Notes under the pieces: model-generated
The model's database searches: none
Seen by the model: the letters and a program-made list of their open reading frames with translations, nothing else
Told to the model about the DNA's origin: nothing
Assembly (NCBI RefSeq): GCF_937958065.1
Contig: NZ_CALFXI010000022.1
Location: forward strand, 1-23,190
Source of the DNA: an uncultured Steroidobacter sp.
GTDB taxonomy: Bacteria > Pseudomonadota > Gammaproteobacteria > Steroidobacterales > Steroidobacteraceae
DNA length: 23,190 bases
Direction: 5' to 3'
Translations under genes and position numbers: made by a program
Shown: positions 6,525-14,119 of the stretch, one piece after another
Numbering within the stretch: position 1 is the stretch's first letter
Layout: each line of letters begins with the position of its first letter

Positions 6525-7564
6525 ACGAACACGATCTCAAGCACATCATCGAAGCGACGCTGCTGGCGGCCGGCAAGCCGGTCACTACCCAGCAGCTGCT
6601 GGACCTGTTCGAAGAGCGCGAGCGACCGACGCCCGAGTTGCTGACCACCGCGATCGGCATGCTGATCGCCGATTACGAGAATCGCGGCATCGAGCTGGTG
6701 GAAGTCGCCAGCGGCTGGCGCATTCAAGTGCGGCCGAAGGCCGCTGAAATCGTCTCGCGACTGTGGCAGGAGCGGCCGGCGAAATACTCGCGTGCGTTCC
6801 TGGAAACGTTGGCGCTCATCGCCTATCGCCAGCCGATCACGCGCAGCGAAATCGAAGAGATCCGCGGCGTGTCGATCAGCTCGACCATCATGCGCACTCT
6901 GCAAGAGCGCGGTTGGATTCGTACTGTCGGCCACCGCGAAGTCCCGGGCCGTCCGGAGCTGCTGGGTACCACGCGCGAGTTCCTGGATTACTTCGGTCTG
7001 AAGAGCCTGGACCAGCTGCCGACCCTCGCCGAGCTGAAGGACATCGAAACCATCGGAGTGCAGCTCGAATTGCCCGCCGATCAGCCGCAGGCGACGGAAG
7101 GTGCCGCCGAAGGCGAAACAGCGGCCAGCACCGAAGAAGGCGGCGCACCGACGGAAGAAACTGTCGCGAGCAGCGAGGCCGCGGATGCCTCTGCGGAAAC
7201 CGAAGCGAGCGCTGAAGGCGAAGCCAACGCCGAAGCTGAAGCCAGCGCGGCAGTCGAAGCCGATGCCGAAGCTGAAGCGAACGCCGAAGCGGCCGCGGAC
7301 TCAGAAGCAGAAACCGAAGCCGAGCTCGACAGCGAGGCCGAAGCCGAGCTCGTTGCCGAGGCCGATGTCGACGACAGCGATGCCGACGACGGGGACTCCG
7401 ACAACGAAGACGGCAGCATCGACGACGCGAACGACGACACCGAGCTGTTGGCCGACGCCGATGAAGACGACGAAGATTCCGGCGCGTCCTCGCCGATGGT
7501 CGCATCGTCCGAGGATGAAGAGCAGGATCGCGCCCGCGTCAGCGAGCCGCCGAGCGAAGATTGA
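6521..7564 (+). CDS. scpB: Condensin accessory protein ScpB with acidic tail
   Basis: 347 residues. Residues 1-185 are ScpB with its two winged-helix domains: HIIEATLLAAGKPVT...LLDLFEE, GIELVEVASGWRIQVRP, then YSRAFLETLALIAYRQPITR, SEIEEIRGVSISSTIMRTLQ and RPELLGTTREFLDYFGL. ScpB dimers bind ScpA and support SMC function at the nucleoid. Residues about 186-347 are an Ala/Glu then Asp/Ser-rich acidic tail with no Lys and with Arg only near the end (DRAR). Its AEAEAS/NAEAEA units are encoded by short repeats such as GCCGAAGCTGAAGC, found near 7230 and again near 7265. Typical ScpB is about 180-230 residues. ATG overlaps the scpA stop (ATGA). Confidence 0.94.
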   Translation: MNEHDLKHIIEATLLAAGKPVTTQQLLDLFEERERPTPELLTTAIGMLIADYENRGIELVEVASGWRIQVRPKAAEIVSRLWQERPAKYSRAFLETLALIAYRQPITRSEIEEIRGVSISSTIMRTLQERGWIRTVGHREVPGRPELLGTTREFLDYFGLKSLDQLPTLAELKDIETIGVQLELPADQPQATEGAAEGETAASTEEGGAPTEETVASSEAADASAETEASAEGEANAEAEASAAVEADAEAEANAEAAADSEAETEAELDSEAEAELVAEADVDDSDADDGDSDNEDGSIDDANDDTELLADADEDDEDSGASSPMVASSEDEEQDRARVSEPPSED

Positions 7565-7602
7565 AATCATCGGCACTGCCGAACCAAAGCGGTGCCCGCA
7601 CC

Positions 7603-8454
7603 ATGTCCGAACGTCTCCACAAACTCCTGGCCCAGCATGGCCTCGGCTCGCGTCGCGAGATCGAGAAATGGATGCTGGAAGGCCGCGTACGGCTGAACAA
7701 TCAGCCGGCGCAGCCCGGCGATCGTTACACTCCGGGCGATCGCGTCAGCATCGACGGCAAGGAAGTCACGGCGCGGCTGCAAGTCTTCGCCGCGCCGAAA
7801 GTGATCCTGTATCACAAGCCGCAGGGCCAGCCGATCACACCGACCGCCGAGGACGACAGCGGCGAGGTCGCGGCCAAGTCCGTCATGGAATCGTTGCCGT
7901 CGTTGCGCGGCTCGCGCTGGCTGGTGGTGAATACCATGCAGGCCGGCGACAGCGGATTGTTGTTACTGACGAGCGATGGCCGCCTGGCCGATGCGTTGCG
8001 CCGACGCGCCGAAACGACGCCTGCCGCCTACGTAGCGCGCGTGCTCGTGCCATTTCCTGAATATGACGTCGACTCGATTCCACGCGTCGTGCAGTACGAC
8101 GACGAGACCATCGAGTTCGAAACCATCGAGCCGGCGGGCGGCGAGGGCACGAATCGCTGGTTCCGCGTGGAATCGCATCGGGCGCATCGTCGTGCCGCCG
8201 TACGCGCTTTGTTCGAAAGTCGTGGCTTGAAAGTCAGCCGCGTGATTCAAGTGAAGTTCGGCGACTTCGAGTTGCCGCGGGATCTGCCCCGCGGCAAGCA
8301 TCGTGAGTTGTCGGACAGTGACGTCGCCGACTTGTATGCGAGCGTCGAGCTGACCTTGCCGAAGCCGCCGCCGAAACCGGAAGCGGCCGCTCGTCCGCAG
8401 CGTCCGGCTCGCCGGCCCCCGCCGGATCGGCGCAAGAAGCCGAAACGGCGTTGA
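7603..8454 (+). CDS. rluB: RluB-family protein, predicted catalytically dead
   Basis: RluB makes pseudouridine 2605 in 23S rRNA. This protein has the expected layout: S4 RNA-binding domain (SERLHKLLAQHGLGSRREIE), RsuA/RluB core, and a Pro/Arg/Lys-rich tail. In the core, the motif G-R-L-D-x-N-T-x-G-L-L-L reads NTMQAGDSGLLL after an unbroken SLRGSRWLVV, so the catalytic Asp (Asp110 in E. coli) is Gln113 (codon at 7939-7941). The second motif (E/K-x-Y-x-V-R-V) is AAYVARV, without its basic residue, and the EGRNREVRR motif is altered to AHRRAAVRA. The flanking fold and the final LPRDLPRGKHREL are conserved. I start at ATG 7603, which fits the family N-terminus; a TTG at 7561 would overlap the scpB stop by four bases. 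The frame is intact and well conserved elsewhere, so a binding role is more likely than simple decay. Confidence 0.85.
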   Translation: MSERLHKLLAQHGLGSRREIEKWMLEGRVRLNNQPAQPGDRYTPGDRVSIDGKEVTARLQVFAAPKVILYHKPQGQPITPTAEDDSGEVAAKSVMESLPSLRGSRWLVVNTMQAGDSGLLLLTSDGRLADALRRRAETTPAAYVARVLVPFPEYDVDSIPRVVQYDDETIEFETIEPAGGEGTNRWFRVESHRAHRRAAVRALFESRGLKVSRVIQVKFGDFELPRDLPRGKHRELSDSDVADLYASVELTLPKPPPKPEAAARPQRPARRPPPDRRKKPKRR

Positions 8455-8470
8455 CCCGTAATCAAGCTCG

Positions 8471-8890
8471 TTACTTCTGCTGGTTCATCGACCACAGCAC
8501 GCCGAACGGGTCCTTGAGCTGGCCGTAGCGCGCACCCCAGAACATATCCTGCAGCGGCAACACGATCTCCGCGCCCGCGTCGACCGCACGCTGCCACCAC
8601 TGGTCGATGTCTTTCACCTGCAGCGTGAGGTTGAAGCCCTGCGGCTTCTCGGCCGGGCAGCCGTGCTCGGGATAGCCGTCGCTCAGCATCAGCGACGAGC
8701 CGTTGATGTAGAGATGGATGTGCATGGTGCGGCCCTTGTCGTCCACCGGATAACGGAACGCTTCCTGCGCGCCGAACGCCTTCACGTAGAAATCGGCCGC
8801 CTTGCTGGCACCGTCCACGCACAGGTAAGCGACCAGACCGCCCTTCACTTCTGGGTTGGGGTATTGGGTTTCGTTCTGTGCAGCGCTCAT
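8471..8890 (-). CDS. VOC superfamily protein (PhnB/glyoxalase-like)
   Basis: 139 residues forming one vicinal-oxygen-chelate unit pair. Family landmarks in order: GGLVAYLCVDGASKAADFYVKAFG, a basic-aromatic strand, GRTMHIHLYINGSSLMLSD with YPEHG following, FNLTLQVKDIDQWWQRAVDAGAEIVLP, and the ending FWGARYGQLKDPFGVLWSMN. This pattern is the PhnB-like group of VOC proteins, whose substrates are usually unknown; some relatives are called glyoxalase or bleomycin-resistance proteins by homology only. A good Shine-Dalgarno AGGAG (8897-8901) lies six bases before the ATG. It converges on rluB with 16 bases between stops and follows yciK by 100 bases, which may hold its own promoter. No specific function assigned. 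Confidence 0.85.
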   Translation of the reverse strand: MSAAQNETQYPNPEVKGGLVAYLCVDGASKAADFYVKAFGAQEAFRYPVDDKGRTMHIHLYINGSSLMLSDGYPEHGCPAEKPQGFNLTLQVKDIDQWWQRAVDAGAEIVLPLQDMFWGARYGQLKDPFGVLWSMNQQK

Positions 8891-8990
8891 CTTCAGCTCC
8901 TGTCAGGGGTGGAAAGCGTATCGCTCGGGCCAAGGACGCCCGGGCCGACCGCCTTCCGACACCGCAACCCGGATTTTTTCCGCTGCGGGG

Positions 8991-9746
8991 CTACTGGGCG
9001 TTGATGGTCTGGCCCTGCACGCCGCGGCTGTCCGGTCCGAGCAGATAAAGATACGGCGCCACGATGGTATGCGGTTCCCGCAGCTTGCTGCGGTCTTCGG
9101 CGGGGTAGGCCTGCAGGCGCATGTTCGTTTTAACCGCGCCCGGGTTGATGCTGTTGACGCGCATGGCCGGCTGCTTCTCCAGCTCCTGGGCGAGCATGTG
9201 CATCAGGCCATCGCTGGCCCATTTGGAGACCAGATACGAGCCCCAGAACGGGCGCGGGTTGGCAACGACGCCGCTGGAGGTGAACAAAATCACCGGGTCG
9301 CGCGACTTCTTCAGCAGCGGCAGGCAGCTGCGAGTGAGGATGAAAGGCGCGTTGACGTTGACGTGCATGGTGCGCATCCATTTCGCCACGTCGTGATGTT
9401 CGATGGGCGCGCGCTCGCCCAGCATCGATGCGTTGTGGAGCAGGCCATCGAGCCGCCCGAATTCCTGATCGAGCGCGGCGATCAGCCTGTCGTACTCGTC
9501 CGGGCCGGCCTTCTCGAAGTCCAACGGCAGGATGGAAGGGCGCGGATTGCCGGCATTCACGATCTCGTCGTACACCGCTTCGAGCTTGCGCACGCTGCGA
9601 CCATGCAGCACGACCTGCGCGCCGTGGTTCGCAGCCGCGATTGCCACGGCCTTGCCGATGCCATCGCTCGCGCCGGTGATGAGGATGACGCGATCTTTGA
9701 GCGCGTCCTTGGAAGGTTGGTAGGTACGAGGGTCGGTCATATTCAT
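8991..9746 (-). CDS. yciK: YciK-type short-chain dehydrogenase/reductase
   Basis: 251 residues, matching E. coli YciK (252). Classical SDR motifs are present: cofactor loop TGASDGIG, the NAG-type HNASMLGE, catalytic Ser in LFTSSGVV, and YLVSK holding the Tyr and Lys; INPGAVKTNMR follows. The cofactor is probably NADP(H), given the Arg-rich segment HGRSVRKLE after the second strand. The substrate is unknown. I start at ATG 9746 (MNMTDPRTYQ); the frame stays open upstream, but that part only mirrors the neighbouring gene. It lies 13 bases after the squalene/phytoene-synthase-like gene, so the two are likely co-transcribed. In Pseudomonas yciK also sits in the mtaD-ubiG cluster, which supports the name. 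Confidence 0.88.
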   Translation of the reverse strand: MNMTDPRTYQPSKDALKDRVILITGASDGIGKAVAIAAANHGAQVVLHGRSVRKLEAVYDEIVNAGNPRPSILPLDFEKAGPDEYDRLIAALDQEFGRLDGLLHNASMLGERAPIEHHDVAKWMRTMHVNVNAPFILTRSCLPLLKKSRDPVILFTSSGVVANPRPFWGSYLVSKWASDGLMHMLAQELEKQPAMRVNSINPGAVKTNMRLQAYPAEDRSKLREPHTIVAPYLYLLGPDSRGVQGQTINAQ

Positions 9747-9759
9747 TGCCAGGGGTGGA

Positions 9760-10593
9760 TCAGGCACGGCGCGCGGCACGCCACGCGGTCCACGGTTTTT
9801 GCAGAGGCCCGAGCTCGATGCGCTGGGTGGCGACATCGTAGTTGCGGGCGGCGATGTGGTCGAGCAGCCTGCGGTGCAAGGCGGCGAGTACGTAAACGGG
9901 GCGGAGGTGCTCGGTTTGCGGGCCACGCGGTGGCAGGTCGAGCTCGGCGCTGGCGCTGTCTCGGAACGAGCGCAGGGCATCCTTGAGTTTCGGGTCGACC
10001 TCGCGTGCGCGCAGATGCTCGGTTTGCAGGTCGTGCTGGTCGAGCAGGTCCATCGGCAAATAAACATTGCCGTCGTACGCATCCTGACGCAGGTCACGCA
10101 CGATCTCTGTCATTCGAATCCCGACGCCGAGTTTGTTGGCCGCGGCGCGCGCCGTTTCATCGAGGCCGCCGGGCCCGACGAGCAGGGTCGCGATCAGCTC
10201 CTGGATCGCTCCGCCGCTGCGCGAGCAGTACGCACGCAGCTCTTGCTGATTGGAGAAAGTCATGCGGGCGAGATCCATGTCGGCGGCCGCAAGCACTTCA
10301 TGAAGTTTGTTGAAGACCGTGCGATCGCCGTCGGTCTGCTCCAGCAGCACGCGGGTGGCAGGATGCTGCGGATTGGCATTGATGAGCCGATCCGTTTCCG
10401 CGCGCCACCAGGTCAAGCGCGTGTGTGCGACGTCGTGGCTTGCGCTCTTTGCCGACTCGCGAATTTCGGTTTCGATCACATACAACGCCAGGACGACGTC
10501 GCGCTTGTTCTCGGGCGAGTACAGCAGCGAGAAATAGCGCATCGAGCCGGGCGGGGCAGTGCGATTGACGAGCTCGTTGTCCAGGGTCGACAT
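9760..10593 (-). CDS. Squalene/phytoene-synthase-fold protein lacking first Asp motif
   Basis: 277 residues. The N-terminus (RYFSLLYSPENKRDVVLALY) and the segment RMTEIVRDLRQDAYDGNVYLP are hallmarks of the squalene/phytoene synthase superfamily; D167 and D171 make the second DxxxD motif. The first Asp-rich motif, which binds Mg-diphosphate in true prenyl synthases, is missing: the matching region reads VIETEIRES (about 39-47). HTRLTWWRAE instead resembles the NDUFAF6-like branch, whose members act in respiratory complex I assembly in eukaryotes. It therefore may not make squalene or phytoene. Located between rmuC (18 bases upstream) and yciK (13 bases downstream), and no other carotenoid or hopanoid gene is nearby. 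Enzymatic activity is doubtful on sequence grounds. Confidence 0.75.
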   Translation of the reverse strand: MSTLDNELVNRTAPPGSMRYFSLLYSPENKRDVVLALYVIETEIRESAKSASHDVAHTRLTWWRAETDRLINANPQHPATRVLLEQTDGDRTVFNKLHEVLAAADMDLARMTFSNQQELRAYCSRSGGAIQELIATLLVGPGGLDETARAAANKLGVGIRMTEIVRDLRQDAYDGNVYLPMDLLDQHDLQTEHLRAREVDPKLKDALRSFRDSASAELDLPPRGPQTEHLRPVYVLAALHRRLLDHIAARNYDVATQRIELGPLQKPWTAWRAARRA

Positions 10594-10611
10594 GGGGGCT
10601 GCTCAGTTGGG

Positions 10612-11913
10612 TTACGAACCCGCGTCAGTGGTGCCTGTCAGCTTGCGCTCACCATTATCGGCCGGCTCGCGTACCAGCTTATCGATCGGCTCCAGCGTTT
10701 CCATCTCGCGATCCGGGCGCACGCCCAGCTCGGTGAACTTGCGCGCGCCGGGCAGCACCTGTCGTTCGAGCGAACCGATGGCCGCGTTGAAATGATCGAC
10801 GCTGTTGCCCAAGTTGCGGCCGAGCTTGCCGAGGTGCGTGGTGAACACGGCCAGGCGCTTGTACAGATCTTCGGCGAGCGTGCGGATGGTCTCGGCGTTC
10901 TGCGCGAGCGCCATCTGTCGCCAGCCATACGCGACCGCCTTGAGCAGCGCGACGAAGCTCGACGGTGTCGCGATGATCACATCCTGGCGAATCGCGTCTT
11001 CGAGCAGGTTGGGCTGCTCGGCCAGCGCCGCCGACAGGAACTGATCGCCGGGAATGAACAGAATGACGAAGTCCGGGCTGCGCTCGAACTGCGCCCAATA
11101 GCTTTTCGCGCCGAGTTGCTTGACGCGCTCGGCGATCGCATTGGCATGGCGGCGCATCGCGACCGCACGCTGCTCGTCGGTGGCCGCGTCGACCGCTTCG
11201 AGATAGGCATCCAGCGGCGTCTTCACGTCCACCACCAGGTCACGGCCATCGGGCATGTGGACGATCATGTCGGGACGAAGATTGCCGTCCTCGACCCGCA
11301 CGTGCACTTGTTCCTTGAAATCGCAGTGCTCGACCATGCCCGCCAGCTCGGCGAGGCGGCGCAGAGTCAGCTCGCCCCATTGGCCGCGCACTTCGGGCCG
11401 GCGCAGCGCGTTGACCAGCGTGCGTGTTTCTTTCTGCAGCGCCTGCTGACCGAGCGCGACGGATTCGAGCGAGGTCTTCAGGCTGCCGAAGGTCTCGGCG
11501 CGTTCCTTTTCGATGCGCAGGATCTGCTGCTCGGTCTTGCCCAGCGCTTCGCGAATCGGTGCGAGCATGCTTTCGATCGCTTTCTCACGCTCGCTGAGCG
11601 CCGAGACGGCGTATTGCTGATGTTGAGTGAGATGCTCGCGCGCGAGTTGCAGAAACAGCTCGCTGTTGGTGCGCAGAGAGGAACCCGCAAGCGTATCGAA
11701 CTGCGCCTTGAGCCGTTCCATCGAGCGCTCCAGCGCCGCCTGGCGTTCGCGCTCGATCTGTTCTTCGCCCTTGACCTGCGCTTTCAACACGGCGAGCTCG
11801 ACGTGCAGTGCTTCCGAATGCTGACGCGCACGCAGGCTGGCGACCAGCGCGCCAATGAGCCCGCCCACGACCAGCGCGCTCAGACCGATCAACCACACCG
11901 AAGTACCGACCAA
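10612..11913 (-). CDS. rmuC: DNA recombination protein RmuC
   Basis: 433 residues. A membrane anchor (about 5-27, VWLIGLSALVVGGLIGALVA) is followed by a long coiled coil (about 30-150) and the RmuC core (about 155-410) with EVRGQWGELTLRRLAELAGM, RPDMIVHMPDGRDLVVDVK and PGDQFLSAAL. The D-x-K in VVDVKTPLDAY belongs to a restriction-endonuclease-like fold. By family, RmuC limits recombination at short inverted repeats and has been implicated in DNA-damage resistance and phage defence. Start at TTG 11913: only one base separates it from the ubiG stop, AGAGA precedes it by about eight bases, and the TTG start keeps the whole anchor. Part of the minus operon mtaD-like-ubiG-rmuC-...-yciK; in Pseudomonas this slot holds mupP instead. 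Confidence 0.92.
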   Translation of the reverse strand: MVGTSVWLIGLSALVVGGLIGALVASLRARQHSEALHVELAVLKAQVKGEEQIERERQAALERSMERLKAQFDTLAGSSLRTNSELFLQLAREHLTQHQQYAVSALSEREKAIESMLAPIREALGKTEQQILRIEKERAETFGSLKTSLESVALGQQALQKETRTLVNALRRPEVRGQWGELTLRRLAELAGMVEHCDFKEQVHVRVEDGNLRPDMIVHMPDGRDLVVDVKTPLDAYLEAVDAATDEQRAVAMRRHANAIAERVKQLGAKSYWAQFERSPDFVILFIPGDQFLSAALAEQPNLLEDAIRQDVIIATPSSFVALLKAVAYGWRQMALAQNAETIRTLAEDLYKRLAVFTTHLGKLGRNLGNSVDHFNAAIGSLERQVLPGARKFTELGVRPDREMETLEPIDKLVREPADNGERKLTGTTDAGS

Positions 11914-11914
11914 C

Positions 11915-12625
11915 TCAGGAATCTCTTTTCAAATGCATCATGTAGTTCACGCTCACGTCGCTGGTGCGGCGGGCGCTGTGTTGCAGCGGGTCATAGGCCA
12001 GACCCGCGATGTCGACGACGCTCAATCCGACGGCGCGTGCCCAGCGGCTCATTTCCGAGGGCTTGATGAAGCGCTCATAACTATGGGTGCCTCGTGGCAG
12101 CATGTTCAGCACGTACTCGGCGCCGACCACCGCCAGCAGATACGCCTTCAGATTGCGGTTGAGCGTCGAGACGAAGATGTCGCCGCCGGGCTTCACCAGA
12201 TCATGCAGGGCACGCAGCACGCTCTGCGGCTCGGGGACGTGTTCGAGCATTTCCATGCAGGTGACCACGTCATAAGCGGCGGGCGAGTGAGCCGCGTGAG
12301 TCTCGGCCGACTCGCGCACATAACGGACGGTGAGCTGGCTTTCGAGCGCATGCAGCTCGGCGACTTCGATGGTTTGAGGCGCAAGATCGATGCCGGTGAC
12401 CTGAGCGCCGCGCCGGGCCATCGCCTCGCTCAGAATGCCGCCGCCGCAGCCCACGTCGAGCACGCGCTTGCCCCGGAGCGAAGCGCCCTGGTCGACATAG
12501 TCGAGCCGCACCGGATTCAACACGTGCAGCGGTCGAAACTCGCCCTTCGGATCCCACCAGCGCTGCGCGATCTCGTCGAAGCGGGCGATCTCGGCCGGGT
12601 CGTGGTTGGAGGCAGCTGCGTTCAT
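11915..12625 (-). CDS. ubiG: Ubiquinone biosynthesis O-methyltransferase UbiG
   Basis: 236 residues, close to the E. coli length. It performs both SAM-dependent O-methylations of the ubiquinone ring at the membrane. The family-specific N-terminus FDEIAQRWWDPKGEFRPLHVLNPVRL is present, followed by the SAM motif VLDVGCGGGILSE (about 55-67), acidic Asp80, TCMEMLEHV, and the C-terminal SYERFIKPSEMSRW...DVSVNYMMH. All motifs look intact. It starts six bases after the mtaD-like stop and ends one base before rmuC, so it is tightly packed in one transcript. The mtaD-ubiG pairing is also seen in Pseudomonas. Confidence is high; no alternative call is likely. Confidence 0.96.
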   Translation of the reverse strand: MNAAASNHDPAEIARFDEIAQRWWDPKGEFRPLHVLNPVRLDYVDQGASLRGKRVLDVGCGGGILSEAMARRGAQVTGIDLAPQTIEVAELHALESQLTVRYVRESAETHAAHSPAAYDVVTCMEMLEHVPEPQSVLRALHDLVKPGGDIFVSTLNRNLKAYLLAVVGAEYVLNMLPRGTHSYERFIKPSEMSRWARAVGLSVVDIAGLAYDPLQHSARRTSDVSVNYMMHLKRDS

Positions 12626-12631
12626 GGTCAG

Positions 12632-13918
12632 TTACTCACTCACTTGGGCTGCGATACGCACGCGCCACAGCTCGGCGCGATTCAGAACGGCGGCGGTGTC
12701 GAGGTGCGTCAGCTCGCGATCACGTACCAGCATGCGGCCGGCGACCCACACGTCGCTGACTTGCTCGCGCGACGCGGCAAACACGATCTGCGATGCCGGG
12801 TCATAGGTGGGCTGGGTGTTGGGACGACCGAGGTCGAGACAGCACACGTCGGCCCATTTGCCCGGCACCAGCGAGCCGATGGAGTCAGCCAACCCGAGGG
12901 CGCGCGCGCCGTTCAGTGTCGCAGTCTGCAGCCAATCGTGTGCGTCCACCGGCGTGGCGGCAGGAAACATGGTGCTGGCAATGAGGGCGGCAGTGCGCAG
13001 CTCGGCCAGCAGATCGTTGTTACTGACGCCGCCGCTGCCCAGCGCGACATTCACCGCACGATCCTTGAACAAGGGGACGGGGCACAGGCCGCTGCCCAAC
13101 TTGAGGTTGGATTGCGGGCAATGCACGACGCTTGCGCCGGCGGCCGCGACGCGTTCGACGTCGGCGGAATCCAATTTGACCATATGCACCGCGGCCAGCA
13201 GTGGCGAGAGCAGCCCGAGTCTTTCGAGCCGTTCGAGCGCAGGCGCGCTGCCGCGGCTTTCGTTCACGTGCATGTAGATCGGCACTTCCAGCTCGTCCAC
13301 GAGGGTCCGCACGCGTTCCAGCGTCTCGTCGCTGAGCGCGGCAGGCTCGACCGGGGCGAGGGCGGTGGTGATCAACGGATCGTCGCGATACTCGTCACGC
13401 AGGCTGAAGCCCTTCTGCAGGCACTCGCCGGCCGAACCGGCCCACACCGAGGGCGTGTCCTGTACGGGAAGGCCCACGCAGACGCGCATGCGCGCTTCGG
13501 CGGCCGTTTGCGCGACCACTTCAGGGAACAGGTGCTGGTCGGCAAAACAAGTCGTGCCGCTCGACAGGGCCGCGGCGATCGCCAGCTCGGTGCCGTCGCG
13601 CACGTATTCAGCATCGACCCAGCGCTGCTGAAGCTGCCGGATGCTGTGGGCCCAGTGCTCGTACGAGGCGCTGCTGACTGCCCCGTGCAACAGGCTGCTG
13701 GCGGCGTGAGTGTGCGCGTTCACCAAGCCCGGCAGCAGCACGTGCGCAGGGCGGTCGAGCTCTTCCCGCGCTGAAAAACGCTGTTTCGCCTCGGCCGTGG
13801 GCAACACCGCGACGATGCGTCCCTGGTGGATCGCGAGCGAGTGGGCTTCCAGCACCACGCCCGCCGGTTCGATCGGAATGATCCAGCGGGCCGAGAGCAG
13901 TGTGTCGATGGGTTCCAT
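12632..13918 (-). CDS. mtaD: MtaD-like amidohydrolase with missing metal-ligand Asp
   Basis: 428 residues. Homologous to S-adenosylhomocysteine/5'-methylthioadenosine deaminases: PGLVNAHTHAA (HxH at 69/71), SGTTCFADQHLFPE, MHVNES (H217, E220), AVHMVKL (H245), VVHCPQSNLKLGSG and GSLVPGKWADV. The canonical G-T-D-G-x-A-S-N-N loop, whose Asp is the last metal ligand and catalytic base in TM0936 (Asp279), reads GSGGVSNN here (about 294-301), so the Asp is absent. 'APHAPY' is APVEPA, and the substrate loop ADDLPLMEWL is changed to AVSSASYEHWA. Deamination of adenosine derivatives is therefore unlikely. Start at ATG 13918 leads into EPIDTLLSARWIIPIEP, the usual family N-terminus; a longer frame exists but overlaps the divergent control region. 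First gene of the operon with ubiG. Confidence 0.85.
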   Translation of the reverse strand: MEPIDTLLSARWIIPIEPAGVVLEAHSLAIHQGRIVAVLPTAEAKQRFSAREELDRPAHVLLPGLVNAHTHAASSLLHGAVSSASYEHWAHSIRQLQQRWVDAEYVRDGTELAIAAALSSGTTCFADQHLFPEVVAQTAAEARMRVCVGLPVQDTPSVWAGSAGECLQKGFSLRDEYRDDPLITTALAPVEPAALSDETLERVRTLVDELEVPIYMHVNESRGSAPALERLERLGLLSPLLAAVHMVKLDSADVERVAAAGASVVHCPQSNLKLGSGLCPVPLFKDRAVNVALGSGGVSNNDLLAELRTAALIASTMFPAATPVDAHDWLQTATLNGARALGLADSIGSLVPGKWADVCCLDLGRPNTQPTYDPASQIVFAASREQVSDVWVAGRMLVRDRELTHLDTAAVLNRAELWRVRIAAQVSE

Positions 13919-13944
13919 GCGCAAGAGCGAGGAAAAGGGGGCGA

Positions 13945-14093
13945 AGTATAACGCATGCTCGACGTGTGCCGCCCCAGGCACAGGGATGTGCCCGCCGCCT
14001 CCGGCGGCGAGCGCAGGAAGGAAAAGTCACGCCTTTTCCGATCTGCGCCAAAGCGCGAGTGGCAGGATGCCCGAGTCGCGAGTGTGATATTAT
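13945..14093. promoter_or_regulatory. Divergent control region of mtaD-like and gyrA
   Basis: On the plus strand, TGATATTAT (14085-14093) is an extended -10 for gyrA, giving a 5' leader of roughly 20 bases. On the minus strand, TATACT (13950-13945) is a candidate -10 for the mtaD-like operon. Two dyads lie between: CGCCGCC-TCC-GGCGGCG (13993-14009) and GGAAAAG-TCACGC-CTTTTCC (14020-14039). They could be operators or a REP-like hairpin; no binding protein is identifiable. No clear -35 is seen for either gene. Confidence 0.5.
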
Positions 14094-14119
14094 TCGGCAC
14101 TTCCTTCGAAGAACTCCGC

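Noticed and set aside
9799..12066. 755-codon plus-strand frame across rmuC and the prenyl-synthase-like gene
   Set aside because: Antisense shadow of two well-supported minus-strand genes; no family motif.
11855..13774. 639-codon plus-strand frame opposite ubiG and the mtaD-like gene
   Set aside because: Antisense shadow; both minus-strand genes have clear motifs.
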